Assembly (NCBI RefSeq): GCF_050947875.1
Contig: NC_134571.1
Span: 230,588,024-230,652,023 of the forward strand
From: Dermacentor variabilis
Lineage: Eukaryota > Arthropoda > Arachnida > Ixodida > Ixodidae
DNA: 64,000 nucleotides
Reading direction: 5' to 3'
Under the pieces are notes generated by a model that saw nothing but the letters and a program-made list of their open reading frames with translations, had not been told where the DNA came from and ran no database searches. The translations under genes were made by a program, and so were the position numbers. Position 1 is the first letter of the stretch. The number at the start of each line of letters is the position of its first letter. Of this stretch, positions 32,876 to 43,380 are shown piece after piece.

Positions 32876-34363
32876 ATGGCAAACCGTGGCTCTTATCGCA
32901 CGCTCGACCTGGCAACGAAAGTCGAGGTTTTGAAGGAAGTTGAGAAGGGAGGTGCCGCCAAACAAGACATAGCGCGGAAGTACGGGATCAAGCCGAACGC
33001 GTGCTCTCTAACTACATCAAGAACAACCGCACAATAATGGATGCATTTGAGAACGACAAGTTCAAGACTTCTCGGAAGCGAATGCGCACCGGCGCTTACC
33101 CAGAGTTGGAGAAGGCTCTGCTGGTTTGGATTAGGGAGGCCAGGAGCAACAAACTTCCTCTCAACGGAGACATCATTGCGATGAAAGCCCGAACGCTTGC
33201 AGCAATGTTGGGGATCGATGACTTCGTTTCGTCAGATGGATGGCTGACGCGCTTTAAAGATCGCCATGACCTGGTTTTCAAGAGCGTGTGTGGTGAAAAG
33301 GCGTCCATTAACCAAGAAACATGCGCCACGTGGAAGGACGGAAAGCTGCGTGAATATTTCGCCGAATACAGACCGGAAGACATCTTCAATGCAGATGAGA
33401 CTGCACTCTTCTATCGGCTTCTACCAGAGAAGACCCTGACATTCAAGGACGACGACTGTGCTGGGGGCAAACGCAGCAAGGAGAGAGTGTCGGTGCTGAT
33501 CGCGGCAAACATGACTGGCACGGAACGATGTCGGTTACTTGTGATCGGCAAAGCCGCAAAGCCGAGATGTTTCAAAGGCGTGAAGACGCTGCCTGTGGAC
33601 TATGAGGCGAACAAAAAAGTGTGGATGACGGCCGAAATCTTCCAAGAGGTGGATAAGCAAATTGGACCGCAAGTTTGCTGCTTCGAACCGCAAGGTGTTG
33701 TTCCTTGTCGATCACTGCAGTGCTCACGTGAATGTGCCAGCCTTGAGTGCAATACGCCTCGCATTTTTGCCTGCAAACACAACGGCTGTTTTGCAGCCAA
33801 TGGACCAAGGCATCATCAAGAATGTTAAAGTCCTGTACAGGCGGCACCTCCTCGAGCGCATGATTTTGTGTATGGATAGCTCCACAAAGTACGAGGTGAG
33901 CCTGCTCAGTGCCATCCACATGTTGGCGCGAGCATGGGATCGTGTGAAGCAAGAAACAATCGCAAACTGCTTCAGGGCTTGCGGTTTTGTGGCAGCTTCT
34001 TCGGAGGATGCCTCTGAAATTTCAGCGGAGGAAGCGTCAACAAGCGAGCTTGACGGCACTGATTTTGGTGATGCTCTCGGGGACGTCAATTGTGAAGATA
34101 ACGTCGCCGTAGACAAGGCGGTCGAAACGTGCGGTGCGCTGACGGATAGCGAAATTGTAGAGATTATTCGGCCCCAGGAAGCGACCCAGGAAAGCGACGA
34201 TGACGTTGAAGGCGAGCCGCAACCTAAGGCTGCCGATGTAGCTGCGGGCTTTGCTCTTGCAGAGCGCTTCTTTGCCGCTGAAGGTAACGCGGAAGAAGCG
34301 TTCCGCCACATCTACAGCCTGCAGAACTTGCTTTTAGTAGCGCGATTCGGCAAGAAGAAGTAA
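32876..34363 (+). pseudogene. Tig-3 transposase with two frameshifts
   Basis: The ATG at 32876 begins MANRGSYRTLDLATKVEVLK with the first CENP-B helix-turn-helix (KQDIARKYGIK). A one-base shift near 33000 leads into LSNYIKNNRTI and the second DNA-binding domain (PELEKALLVWI to GWLTRFKDRH). The DDE domain follows: FNADETALFY (first Asp), and after a second shift near 33650, VLFLVDHCSAH (second Asp) and LQPMDQGII (third Asp). The C-terminus is acidic and ends near 34363 with ARFGKKK. All catalytic residues survive, so only two small indels separate it from a complete frame. Confidence 0.9.
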
Positions 34364-34514
34364 AGCAAGATGACCGACTATTTTTCTTAGAGAAAATACT
34401 CGATTTTGCCACAAATAAAGTGCTGTTTTTTGTGTTTTGTGCTTAATTGGAAGTTCGTTTAATTCGAAGGTTTTTGCGGTCCCCGTGAACTTCGTATTAA
34501 CGGGAGTCGACTGT

Positions 34515-35565
34515 ATTACGCCCAATAACAATGCAAGAAACTCCACAAGAGAATATGTGCCTATGAACAGCGCCAAGGTGAGATGCCTCCATATGTTGCG
34601 CTGCAAAGATGGTGATGGCAGTGGAGAACAGTGTTGGTGCCATCCTGTATACACTCGCCTTCGTTGTGAGGTGGTTTGTTGGCTTCCTGTGTGATGTGGA
34701 CTCTGCGGATAGATACCGAGTCGATTCGACATAGAGCCGTAACTTTTGGCACCAACACCCGACCAAGCTTTTAAAGCACCACCTTTTACTGCCCCCAAGA
34801 GCTGAAATCACCACAGGCACGTCCTAAAAAGCTCTGAAGGCCTGCCAGTACAATTATTAGGCATTTCTGTGAGATTGCGGGGGCATGCGTGTATAATTAA
34901 GGAATACATAATGTGTCCTGTGACAATTATTTCAGCTCTTGGTATGCTTCACCGCAATACTTCATATATGCTTCACTACCTAACATTTCTATATTGAGGC
35001 TCAGCTTATCAGCATTATGCAACGCGCCGTGCTTCCCGAGCTTCGAAGCCATTGGCAAGGATTACAAAGGCAGAGTGGGCGCCTTTGCTAACAGTGGCGA
35101 ATTGTTTTAGTGAAAAGCATAGCATTGAACAGCAACAAGCTTGGTAGCGAATGACGAAGTAGCATTGCCACGGTGGTGGCTATGGCTGTCAGTGGATCTG
35201 TGTGTGAGAGCGCCTGTTCGAGGTGGCTTCAATCAATGCTGTTTTGGACCAGCAGTCATGGCAAATAGACTGGAAAACTGGACGGCGAAGTGTTTTTGCA
35301 TCAGAAATTTCAAATGATCCGATATAGTGATTCAATAGGATACCGCGGCGGTGCCGCGAAGGCATCCAAATTATCGGGCATCCGAAATATCTGTCATTGA
35401 CTGTAGTTGCATAACGCTACCGAAAGCATTGTTTTGCTGTGAGAGCGCGAAAATATCTCACTTTTGCGCAGTAGGCGCAAATGACACTTGAGCGGGCAGG
35501 CACAGCCAGGAGCAGGCACGCTGAATTGCCCAAAATGGCACAAATAGAGCAGTTGAACCACCACT
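34515..35565. other. Mostly unassigned; pogo-type right end near 35280-35403
   Basis: The only recognisable item is AT-rich sequence ending ATCCGAAATATCTGTCATTGACTGTA at 35380-35405, which looks like the right terminus of a TA-targeting pogo-type element. I did not find its left end. Confidence 0.4.
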
Positions 35566-35683
35566 GGCCCGGCCCGGCCCGGCCCGGGCCCGGGCCCGGG
35601 CCCGGGCCAGCCCAGCCCAGCCCAGCCCAGCCCAGCCCAGCCCAGCCCAGCCCAGCCCAGCCCAGCCAGCCAGCCTGCCTGCC
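35566..35683. repeat. GC-rich microsatellite (GGCCC)n then (CAGCC)n
   Basis: About 40 bases of GGCCC/GGGCCC units are followed by about 60 bases of CAGCC units and a few GCCT units. It adjoins the 3' end of LINE-B exactly, so it most likely grew from that LINE's simple-sequence tail. Confidence 0.9.
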
Positions 35684-37020
35684 TGTCCACTGCAGGACAA
35701 AGGCCTCTCCTTGCGATCTCAAATTACCCGTCTTGCAACAAGCGATTCCAGCTAGCGCCTGTGAATTTCTTTAATTCATCACTCCACCTAGTCTTCTGCT
35801 GTCTTCGACTGCGCTTCCCTTCTCTTGGAACCCATTCTGTAACCCTAATGGTCCACCAGTTATCTAACCTGCGCATTACATGATGTGCCCAGCCCCATTT
35901 TTTCTCTTAATGTCTATACGAATATCGGCTATCTTGTTTGCTATCTGATCCACACCACTGTCTCCTAACGTAATGCGTAGCATTCTTCGTTTCATCGCTC
36001 TTTGCACAGTCCTTAACTTGTTCCGAAGCTTCTTTGTCAGCCTCCAAGTTCCTGCCGCGTATGTCAGCACCAGTAGAGTGCATTGACTGTACACCTTTTT
36101 TTTTCCAGACAGACAGACAGGATCTGACAATGTCTACCGAATGCGCTCCAACTCATTTTTATTCTTCTGTAAATTTCCTTCTCATGATCAGGGTCCCCTG
36201 TGAGTAATTCACCAAAGATACTCCTTCACAGACTCTAGAGGCTGACTCGAGATCTTGAACTCTTGTTCCCTTGCCCGGCTATTCATCATTATCTTTGTCT
36301 TTTTGATATTAATCTTCAACCCCACTCTCAGACGCTCTCTGTTAAGGTCCTCAATCATTTGTTCTAACTCGTCCCCAGTGTTGCTGAACAGGAAAATGTC
36401 ATCTGCGAATCGAAGGTTGCTGAGCTATTCACCGTTGATCCTTACTCCTAAGCCTTCCCAGTTTAATAGCTTGAATACTTCTTCCAAGCACACAGTGAAT
36501 AGCATTGGACAGAATGTGTCTCCATGTCAGATGCCTTTCTTTATACATATCTTCCTACTTTTCTTCGAGAATTAAGGTAGCTGCAAAATCTCTGTAGATA
36601 CTTTCCAAGATATTTACATAAGCGTCCTGTACTCCTTGATTACGTAATGCCTCTATGACTGCCAATGCCTTTTCGTAATCTATGAAAGTCATATAGAGAA
36701 TTAGCACAGCAAGCTGGGCGAGTTGGCGACTGAACATATTCCTAGGGGTGGGCAGCACAACCTGGACGAAGTACAAAAGGAAGTACATGATACGAGTGCG
36801 AACAACAATAGGAATGCAATGAACTTCCTTTTGTCCTTTTTCCGGGTTGTGCTGCACACCCCTAGGAATACGTCCATAAGAGAGGCTGATAGTATTACGC
36901 GGATTTCTCGATTACCTGATTGATGACACGGATGTGATCCACTGTAGAGTATCCCCCCTTCCTGAAACCTGCCTGTTCCCTTGGCTGACTAAAGTCCAGT
37001 GTTGCTCTTCAATAAAACTT
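35684..37020 (-). pseudogene. LINE-B, 3' part (RT to C-terminus)
   Basis: Minus-strand codons show REQAGFRKG (about 36960), the RT motif LRFADDIFLFS with FADD (about 36390), NRERLRVGLKINIKKTKIM, LTYAAGTWRLTKKLRNKLR (about 36040) and a C-terminal WSDEL-like region near 35790. This is the layout of RTE/CFDP2-like LINE ORF2. Frameshifts are present, and a hairpin insert interrupts it at 36714-36875. The upstream part continues at 44800 after Gypsy-2. Confidence 0.82.
36714..36875. mobile_element. Hairpin insert in LINE-B
   Basis: The head GCAAGCTGGGCGAGTTGGCGAC (A-box-like) precedes two inverted arms of about 48 bases: TATTCCTAGGGGTGGGCAGC at 36738 and its complement ending near 36872. It splits LINE-B codons (QPL and YMTFIDYEKA) that are adjacent in related LINEs. 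Flanking ATAWGAGA repeats are imperfect. Same architecture as 5485-5700. Confidence 0.65.
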
Positions 37021-37610
37021 GGTGCGGGGCTAGTTGGTGATGCATTCTTTTAAAAGTGATGGTAGTGCTAAAAGGGACGAACACATGGCGAAAAGGCGAC
37101 ACGACGAGGGAACGCTACTGACAACTGGTTTATTTTTGAAAAGGGTTCAAATTTAAGACAAGCACAACACAAGTGCACAACCGAACTGCAACAGCCTTCT
37201 TTTACAAAAAAAAAATGATATCGCAATATCGCAAGCACTCACGGGAAGTGAAATGATAAAAACCAAGCAGCAAGTGAAACAAATGACCAATAAAAGACAG
37301 CAACAGACGAAAAGCCATATGTTATGGTTTTAGACATCTCTCCAGAAGTGTGCGCTCAGCCGAGTACAACTCTATAGAAACACCGCTTATGCACAGACCC
37401 GTCTTTTCTTGCATGTGGAATGCTTCAGGCAAAGCTCTAGCTTTATCGCTTGCACTTCCGCCCAGAAACTTTGCTTCTTTGAACCGTGGCACGCACTTGC
37501 AAACCATCACATGCGAAACTAAATTTGCAAGCTTGTCTTGGTTTGTTAAGTTTTGAGAATGTTCCCTTAATGTGCACTTATTCTATTGGAGATTATCTAG
37601 GTGAATATTT
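37021..37610. mobile_element. Unclassified insert in LINE-B
   Basis: About 590 bases separate LINE-B codons (KVLLK) from the Gypsy-2 duplication TATG; without it and Gypsy-2 the LINE frame (PMLHKVLLK) is continuous. It begins with GGGGCTAGTTGGTGATGC, like the heads of the two hairpin inserts. A minus-strand stretch at 37330-37500 (DKARALPEAFHMQEKTG, then ERTLLERCLK) faintly recalls the GIY-YIG end of Penelope-like elements, but this is weak. Confidence 0.4.
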
Positions 37611-37614
37611 TATG

Positions 37615-37734
37615 TGTAATAAGATGATTTATTATAAGGCACTAGGCACAGTCTAGTCGCACTGGCAGTAGATGAACGCTGATCGCGCGCACAGCCGACA
37701 CAAGAGCACCTTCTTCGTCTTCCTCTTCACCACA
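37615..37734 (-). repeat. Gypsy-2 3' LTR
   Basis: 120 bases, nearly identical to 44676-44795. A purine tract (minus-strand CTACCGGGGGCCAT) adjoins it at 37735-37750. Confidence 0.93.
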
Positions 37735-37771
37735 ATGGCCCCCGGTAGAGAAGAGGAGCCATCCTGGCGAC

Positions 37772-39820
37772 TTACGGCGTAGGTAGGATGAGGGGGTCAT
37801 AGTACGGCTTAAGTCGGTTGACATGAACCGTGTCACGCCCGCGATGCCTATGGTTGGGTGAAGGTGCCACAGGTTCTACAACGTAGGTGACAGCGGAGGT
37901 ACGGTCTATGACACGGTAGGGGCCATCATAGCGTGCAAGTAGTTTGGTCGAAAGGCCAGGGCTGTGAGGTGGGACCCACAACCAAACAAGGGAACCAGTC
38001 GGGAAAACTGGTGTAAGCGCGCCACTGTCACGCCACAGCTTTTGACGACCTTGAGCAGCGGGACCTTGAGCAAAAAGGGTTCGCGCGAGCTGCCTACAGT
38101 CCTCGGCGTATTTGGCGGCTTCAGACACAGGTGTGCATTCGGAAGCGTCGGGTTGGTATGGGAGCACTGTGTCCATAGTACACGGCGGCTCTCGTCCATA
38201 CAGCAGAAAAAAGGGCGAAAAGCCAGTGGTAGCTTGTGTGGCCGTATTATAGGCATACGTGACAAACAGCAAAACAGTGTCCCAGTTACTGTGATCCGAG
38301 GCGACGTACATAGAAAACATATCACCGAGTGTGCGGTTGAACCTCTCTGTCAAGCCGTTCGTTTGCGGGTGGTAGGCTGTAGACTTGCGGTGAACGATGC
38401 TGCATGCAGCGAGAAGGGCTTGGATGACTTCGGACAAGAAGACACGTCCCCTGTCGCTGAGCAGTTCACGTGGTGCGCCATGTCGAAGAACGAAGTTCCG
38501 CAAGATGAAGAACACAACTTCGTGCGCAGAGGCTGCCGGGAGTGCTGCAGTCTCGGCGTAGCGCGTCAAGTGGTCGACACCTGCAATTATCCATCCGTTA
38601 CCCGAGGAGCTGCAGGGAAGTGGCACGTATAGGTCTATGCCGACGCGATCGAAGGGCCGAGCCGGGCAGGGCAGCGGCTGTAGCTCACCAGGAGGGCGCT
38701 GTGGAATTTTACGCCGTTGGCGCGCCGTGCAAGTGCGTACGTACTGGCGCACAAAGTGATACATGCCGTGCCAGTAGAAACGCTGCCTTAGCCGAGTATA
38801 CATTTTCAGAACACCGGCGTGACCATTATGAGGAGCAGCATGAAAATAAGCGCATATGTCAGAACGCATGTGTCGTGGTATCACCAGGAGCCATTTGCGA
38901 CCAGCAGGCAAATAATTTCTGCGGTAAAGAATGTTGTCGCGGACAGTAAAGTGAGCGGCTTGGCGACAAAGTGTTCGAGAAGAGGGTGTGGCAGATGGGT
39001 CGTGGAGGAAATTCAGCATGGCTGAAAGCAGGGGATCCTTACGCTGCTCGTCCGGCATATCAGCGACGTTGAAGGCTGACATGGATGCGAAGAGCGGAGA
39101 CACTGAAGCCACATCACAAGGTAGCGGCGATCGGGAAAGCGCATCGGAGTCAGAGTGCTTTCTGCCCGATCGGTAGACAACGCGGATATCATATTCTTGT
39201 AAGCGGAGCGCCCATCGGCCTAGGCGACCTGACGGATCCTTCAACGAGGACAGCCAGCAAAGTGAATGGTGGCCAGTGACAATGTCAAAAGGGCGACCAT
39301 ATAGGTATGGACGAAATTTCACGAGCGCCCAAATAATGGCCAAGCACTCCTTTTCTGTTACTGAGTAGTTGGTTTCTGCCTTCTTTAAAGTGCGGCTCGC
39401 ATACGTGACGACGCACTCGTCATACCCGTCTTTTCGTTGTGCGAGGACTGCACCAACAACAATACCGCTGGCGTCCGTATGTACCTCTGTAGGTGCTGTG
39501 GGATTGTAGTGTCGAAGAATCGGTGGCGAAGTAGGCGACGTAGTTGCTGGAAGGCTTCGTCACAGGAAGTTGACCACGCGGAGATGCCGTTGGTAGCGGT
39601 AAGCAAATTGGTCAGTGGTGCGATGATAGTCGCAAAATTGCACACAAAACGCCAAAAGTAAGAGCAGAGCCCTATAAAGCTGCGGAGCACCTTAAGAGTA
39701 GTGGGCGTCGGAAACTCTGCGACCGCGCGAAGCTTGGCTGGGTCAGGAAGCACACCGTCCTTCGATACAACGTGACCCAATATTGTTAACTTGCAAGCAG
39801 CAAAATGGCACTTTTTGATG
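37772..39820 (-). pseudogene. Gypsy-2 Pol, RNase H and integrase
   Basis: Continues the RT thumb after Kol-1 ([17 protein letters not shown]). A frameshift near 39525 precedes RNase H ([26 protein letters not shown]). Integrase then shows HAAPHNGH and the core motifs [18 protein letters not shown] and [10 protein letters not shown] (D, D and E all present), and ends at [17 protein letters not shown]. The fourth ligand of the integrase HHCC zinc site is missing: the usual C-X2-C reads CTAR. About 520 codons from 39343 to 37772 are open. Confidence 0.9.
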
Positions 39821-39824
39821 TTAA

Positions 39825-41861
39825 GGGGGGACGCGGGTCTTGAAACGGCAAAAAATCACAAAAAAGTCGATTTTTGGAAAAGTGCATTTTCGCTACGTTT
39901 ATACATTCAAGAATCCCTCCGCGAAATCTAGAAGCTAAATTTAATGGGAAAATAATAAAAATCGCGCTTAAAGGGGCCAGGGTGAACACGAAATCAGCAA
40001 AATTTGGACAAAGATGTTCAAACTTCGCGCCGTCGCCATTTGCAAACGCGTTGGCCGATGGCCGCCATCTTGCGCTTGTTTTGAAGCTGTTTTCTTTGTG
40101 CGCATTTTGCGCCAGTTCAAAATGGCGTCGGTGAAGGGAAAGCGACGCTATCGCGTCATTTCTGAAGGATGCGTCCGTGCCGCCGATTGGCCAGAGCGCG
40201 CACACACCCCGCGCGCCTCGCTCCTTCCTATTGGTCTGGCGCTCTTTGGCGCGCGCTCGACCGCTCTCGCGTTTCACTACGTTTGTTTATCTCTGGTTTC
40301 ATCGCGCCGCTGTCTACGTTTGTTCAGCCGCTTGCTTCGCGACGACGTTTGATAAGGTGCTGATTTCGCTGCCCGGATGGCTGGAAAAGATCGTCGTCTC
40401 AAGGCTACTACGCGTCAAGCGGCTGTGGAATGCGTGACGGAAGGCGGCTAGGCCTGTCATACTCGCGGAGTTGCCGGTTGCTGGTCTGCCTGGACATTCT
40501 CCCGGATCGAGTTCCGAGCTGCAAACCGGCACGTCTAGCGTCAACACTTCGTCCGCCCACGCCACACGTGTTGGCACAGATCGTGCAGGCACCGTTTCCT
40601 TCCCGATTGAAGAAAGTAGCGAGCGCCGGAAAACGTGCCTGGCGTCGCAGTCTGCAATGGAACGAAAGTTCAAGCTACTGGGTGTCGACAGGAGAGAGGA
40701 CGTCAACGACAGCGGAACTGAATTTGCAATCTTGGATTTATCCGTCGTACGAGAGTTCCTTGGACTCGTGCTGTGTCCCGGGTGCGGCTAGAAAGTGGTG
40801 ATGCTTTCAAGGACCCCGCCAAGGAGTACGGGCGCTCAGCAATGTTCTGACAATGTTCTGTCGTCACAATGCTGCAAGAGCAAAGGGACAGCCTGAACCT
40901 AGGCACCACTACAACTTGCCAGAACATGTGGCAGAAGCAATGCTGCCTGTATATACGCGGCTATCTCAAAAAACCCTGCTCCAAAGATACCAGCGAGGCA
41001 AGACACAGAATTCGAATGAGAGCCTTCACTCAGTGATTTGGAGTGTCTCAAAGGAACAGCATGCATCTCTCTTTGCCGTGCAAGCTGCTGTTGCGGAAGC
41101 TGTCCTACGCTTCAACACTGGGACACTGGCTTGCGTCCACTGCAATTCTACAGCAGCTACACATGAATATTCCTGGCACTGCATCTCAGCTAGCAAAGGA
41201 GAAAGACGGCCATCGAAGTTCCAACTCCAGCAAGAAGCACCTTTGATCGCAAGGAAGCTGGCCAAAAAGCGGCATAAAGATAGGATGCATCCAGATTATG
41301 CCCCTGGTGAATTTCCTTGAGATTTTATTGGTATGTTCTCAATAAAGATGTTGCAGAATGTTTTTCCTTGATTTCTCAAAACAACAATTCTGACAGACTT
41401 CCAATTTGCAGGTAAAATAGCTTGTGTCCTATTTCAGCTATCGGCATAATTTATTTTTTGCCAGAAAGAGAAATGTATGCAGTAAGCAATATGCACCTTT
41501 TCAAATTGGGTCACATGCTTGACATGTCAAGATGGCATTTTTTTTTCACAACTTTGATGAGCTCTAACTTTTGCTCAGATTAGCCTAGAACATTGGTTAA
41601 AACCTTACTGGACTCCCTGAACATTCTAGATAGTCTTTATACTCAAATTACTATGTTACGGTTTTCTGTTAAGATGCTAATTTTCCTCCAAACAAAGGAC
41701 CCAGCTAATACAATGCTTCTAGAGTATATCAGAAACTACTTATCCTATGGCAAAATTAATTATATATTTAGAATCTGCATATTAAAATACACAAAGTGTG
41801 AAAATTTCGTTCAGATCTGTCCACAAATAAGAAAGCAGTATTTCAAGTGTAGCCTCCCCCC
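39825..41861 (+). mobile_element. Kol-1: Kolobok-like TTAA element, internally deleted
   Basis: It is flanked by TTAA (39821-39824 and 41862-41865). Ends are GGGGGGACGCGGGTCTTGAAAC and, inverted, GGGGGGAGGCTACACTTGAAAT, imperfect inverted repeats. It splits the Gypsy-2 RT between GLQLN and IKKCHF, so the host codons are continuous without it. The interior keeps both ends of a transposase-like gene. TTAA targets are used by piggyBac and Kolobok; the protein remnant favours Kolobok. Confidence 0.85.
40376..41320 (+). pseudogene. Kol-1 transposase remnant (N- and C-terminal parts)
   Basis: The ATG at 40379 begins MAGKDRRLKATTRQAAVECV; after a frameshift the frame from about 40471 contains MERKFKLLGVD, GTEFAILDLSVVREFL and LCPGCG, a conserved N-terminal region of Mutator-like-domain/Kolobok transposases. 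The frame at 40853-41320 contains the C-terminal region (LPEHVAEAMLPVYTRLS, GKTQNSNESLHSVIW, AVAEAVLRFNTG). About 300 codons of catalytic domain appear deleted between 40790 and 40853. Family placement is from memory of such proteins in tick and cnidarian genomes. Confidence 0.72.
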
Positions 41862-41865
41862 TTAA

Positions 41866-43306
41866 GTTGGAGGCCAGCAGAGGTAAGGCAGATCAGTATC
41901 TCACGCAAGCAGACGAGGTGCGTTGGGAAATCTGGCGAAAACACCACGATATCATCAAGGTAGCACAGACATGTTTTCCACTTGTAGTTGCGAAGGATGG
42001 TGTCCATCATACGCTCGAATGTAGGGGGCGCGTTGCAGAGCCTGAATGGCATTACGGTAAATTCGCACAAGCCATCGGGCATGATGAAAGCTGTCTTCTC
42101 ACAGTCATCATCTGCCATCGGCACTTGCCAATAGCCGGAGCGAAGATCCAAAGATGAGAAGTACTCTGCGCCTTGCAAGGAGTCGAGGGCGTCATCTATC
42201 GGAGGCAGCGGATAGACATCTTTACGAGTGATCTTATTGAGTTGATGGTAATCCACACAGAAGCGTATTGACCCGTCCTTCTTGCGTACTAATACTACAG
42301 GAGACACCCAAGGACTGTGGGAAGGGCGAATGACGCCACGGTGCAGCATGTCGTCGACCTGCTCGCTAATGATCTGTCGCTCGGCTGCCGACACGCGGTA
42401 TGGTCGCTGGCGTAAAGGAGGATGGGAACCAGTGTGTACGCTGTGAGTGACGGTTGCCATACGCCCCAGAGATAGTTGGTCACAGTCAAATGACGAGCAA
42501 AAATTCTGAAGAAGCGCGAGGACTTGCTGACGATATGCAGGCGGCAGGTCGGCGTCTACGACAGATTCAAGAACGTCTGACGACGACGACGACAATGATG
42601 ATGATGACATGCACGGCACGAGAGAAGTGAGGGCGTCGAGTTCATAATAGGCCGTGTCGTCGGAAACATCGAGAATGTGAAGCGGGTCAGGGGGCTGAAC
42701 ACGACCGAGTGATTCGCCGCACAGTAACGTCACATGCTAGTGAGACGAGTTACACACAGGCATTGAGGATAATCCAGACACAGTGGTGAGGACGGCAAAT
42801 GGGAGAGGTAGGGCCTTGCGACGTAGAAAAATAGGCGACGGTGTAAAAAGTACTGTAGCGTCTGGCGCGGTAGAGCAAGAGACGGGCACAAGCACACACA
42901 TGTCGGTTGGTAAGTCCGTATCGGACACAATTGTGAGCTTGGAGGCTTTTTGTTCAGAGGGGTCAGGCAGTGGGGCATCGGCAAGCGGGAAAAGCGCCAC
43001 TTCGGCCTGGGCACAGTCGATGATGGCACGATGGTGAGACAAGAAGTCCCAGCCGAGAATAATGTCATGTGAACATGATGACAACACGAGAAATTCAACA
43101 ACATAGACAATGCCGTCAATGACCACCCTTGCAGTACATTGAGCAAGCGGGGCTACATGCTGCGCAGTCGCGGTGCTTAGAAGCATACCAGACAACGGCG
43201 TTGTGACCTTATGGAGGCTGCGACAAAGCTTTTTGTCGATAACAGAAACTGCAGCCCCAGTATCAATAAGCGCAATTGCAGCGGTTCCTTCGACCAAAAC
43301 GTCCAA
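41866..43306 (-). pseudogene. Gypsy-2 protease and reverse transcriptase
   Basis: Protease keeps its active site (ALIDTGAAVSVI, about 43240). The frame runs to an in-frame TAG at 42737-42739 and reopens into the RT: GVIRPSHSPWVSPVVLV, FCVDYHQLNKITRKDVYPLP, FSSLDLRSGYWQV and CYLDDIVVFS (YLDD). The RT breaks at GLQL where Kol-1 is inserted. Apart from the stop, the 480 codons are open. Confidence 0.9.
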
Positions 43307-43380
43307 TAAATTGCGTCGCGACTGTGCAGGCCTTGTAGAAGTCGCGAAGCTTGCAGTTCGTGCCTGCAGAACTGCAGCAA

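Larger units (their letters stand above)
31268..34512 (+). mobile_element. Tig-3: Tigger/pogo transposon
   Basis: Ends CAGTCGACTCCCGATAATTC and the inverse of CGGGAGTCGACTG, flanked by TA at 31266-31267 and 34513-34514. Without the nested MITE-N1 (31355-32356) it is about 2.2 kb, the normal Tigger length. A full-length, lightly damaged transposase gene is present on the plus strand. Confidence 0.93.

Noticed and set aside
32423..32943. Overlapping GC-rich frames on both strands upstream of the Tig-3 transposase
   Set aside because: They run in opposite strands through the same GC-rich leader and do not match transposase; the real start is the ATG at 32876.
35394..35774. Several frames of about 100 codons on both strands
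   Set aside because: They are generated by the GGCCC/CAGCC microsatellite, which has no stops in most frames.
39825..41861. piggyBac as the identity of Kol-1
   Set aside because: TTAA targets fit piggyBac, but the protein remnants (GTEFAILDL, CPGCG, GKTQNSNESLH) do not resemble a piggyBac transposase.
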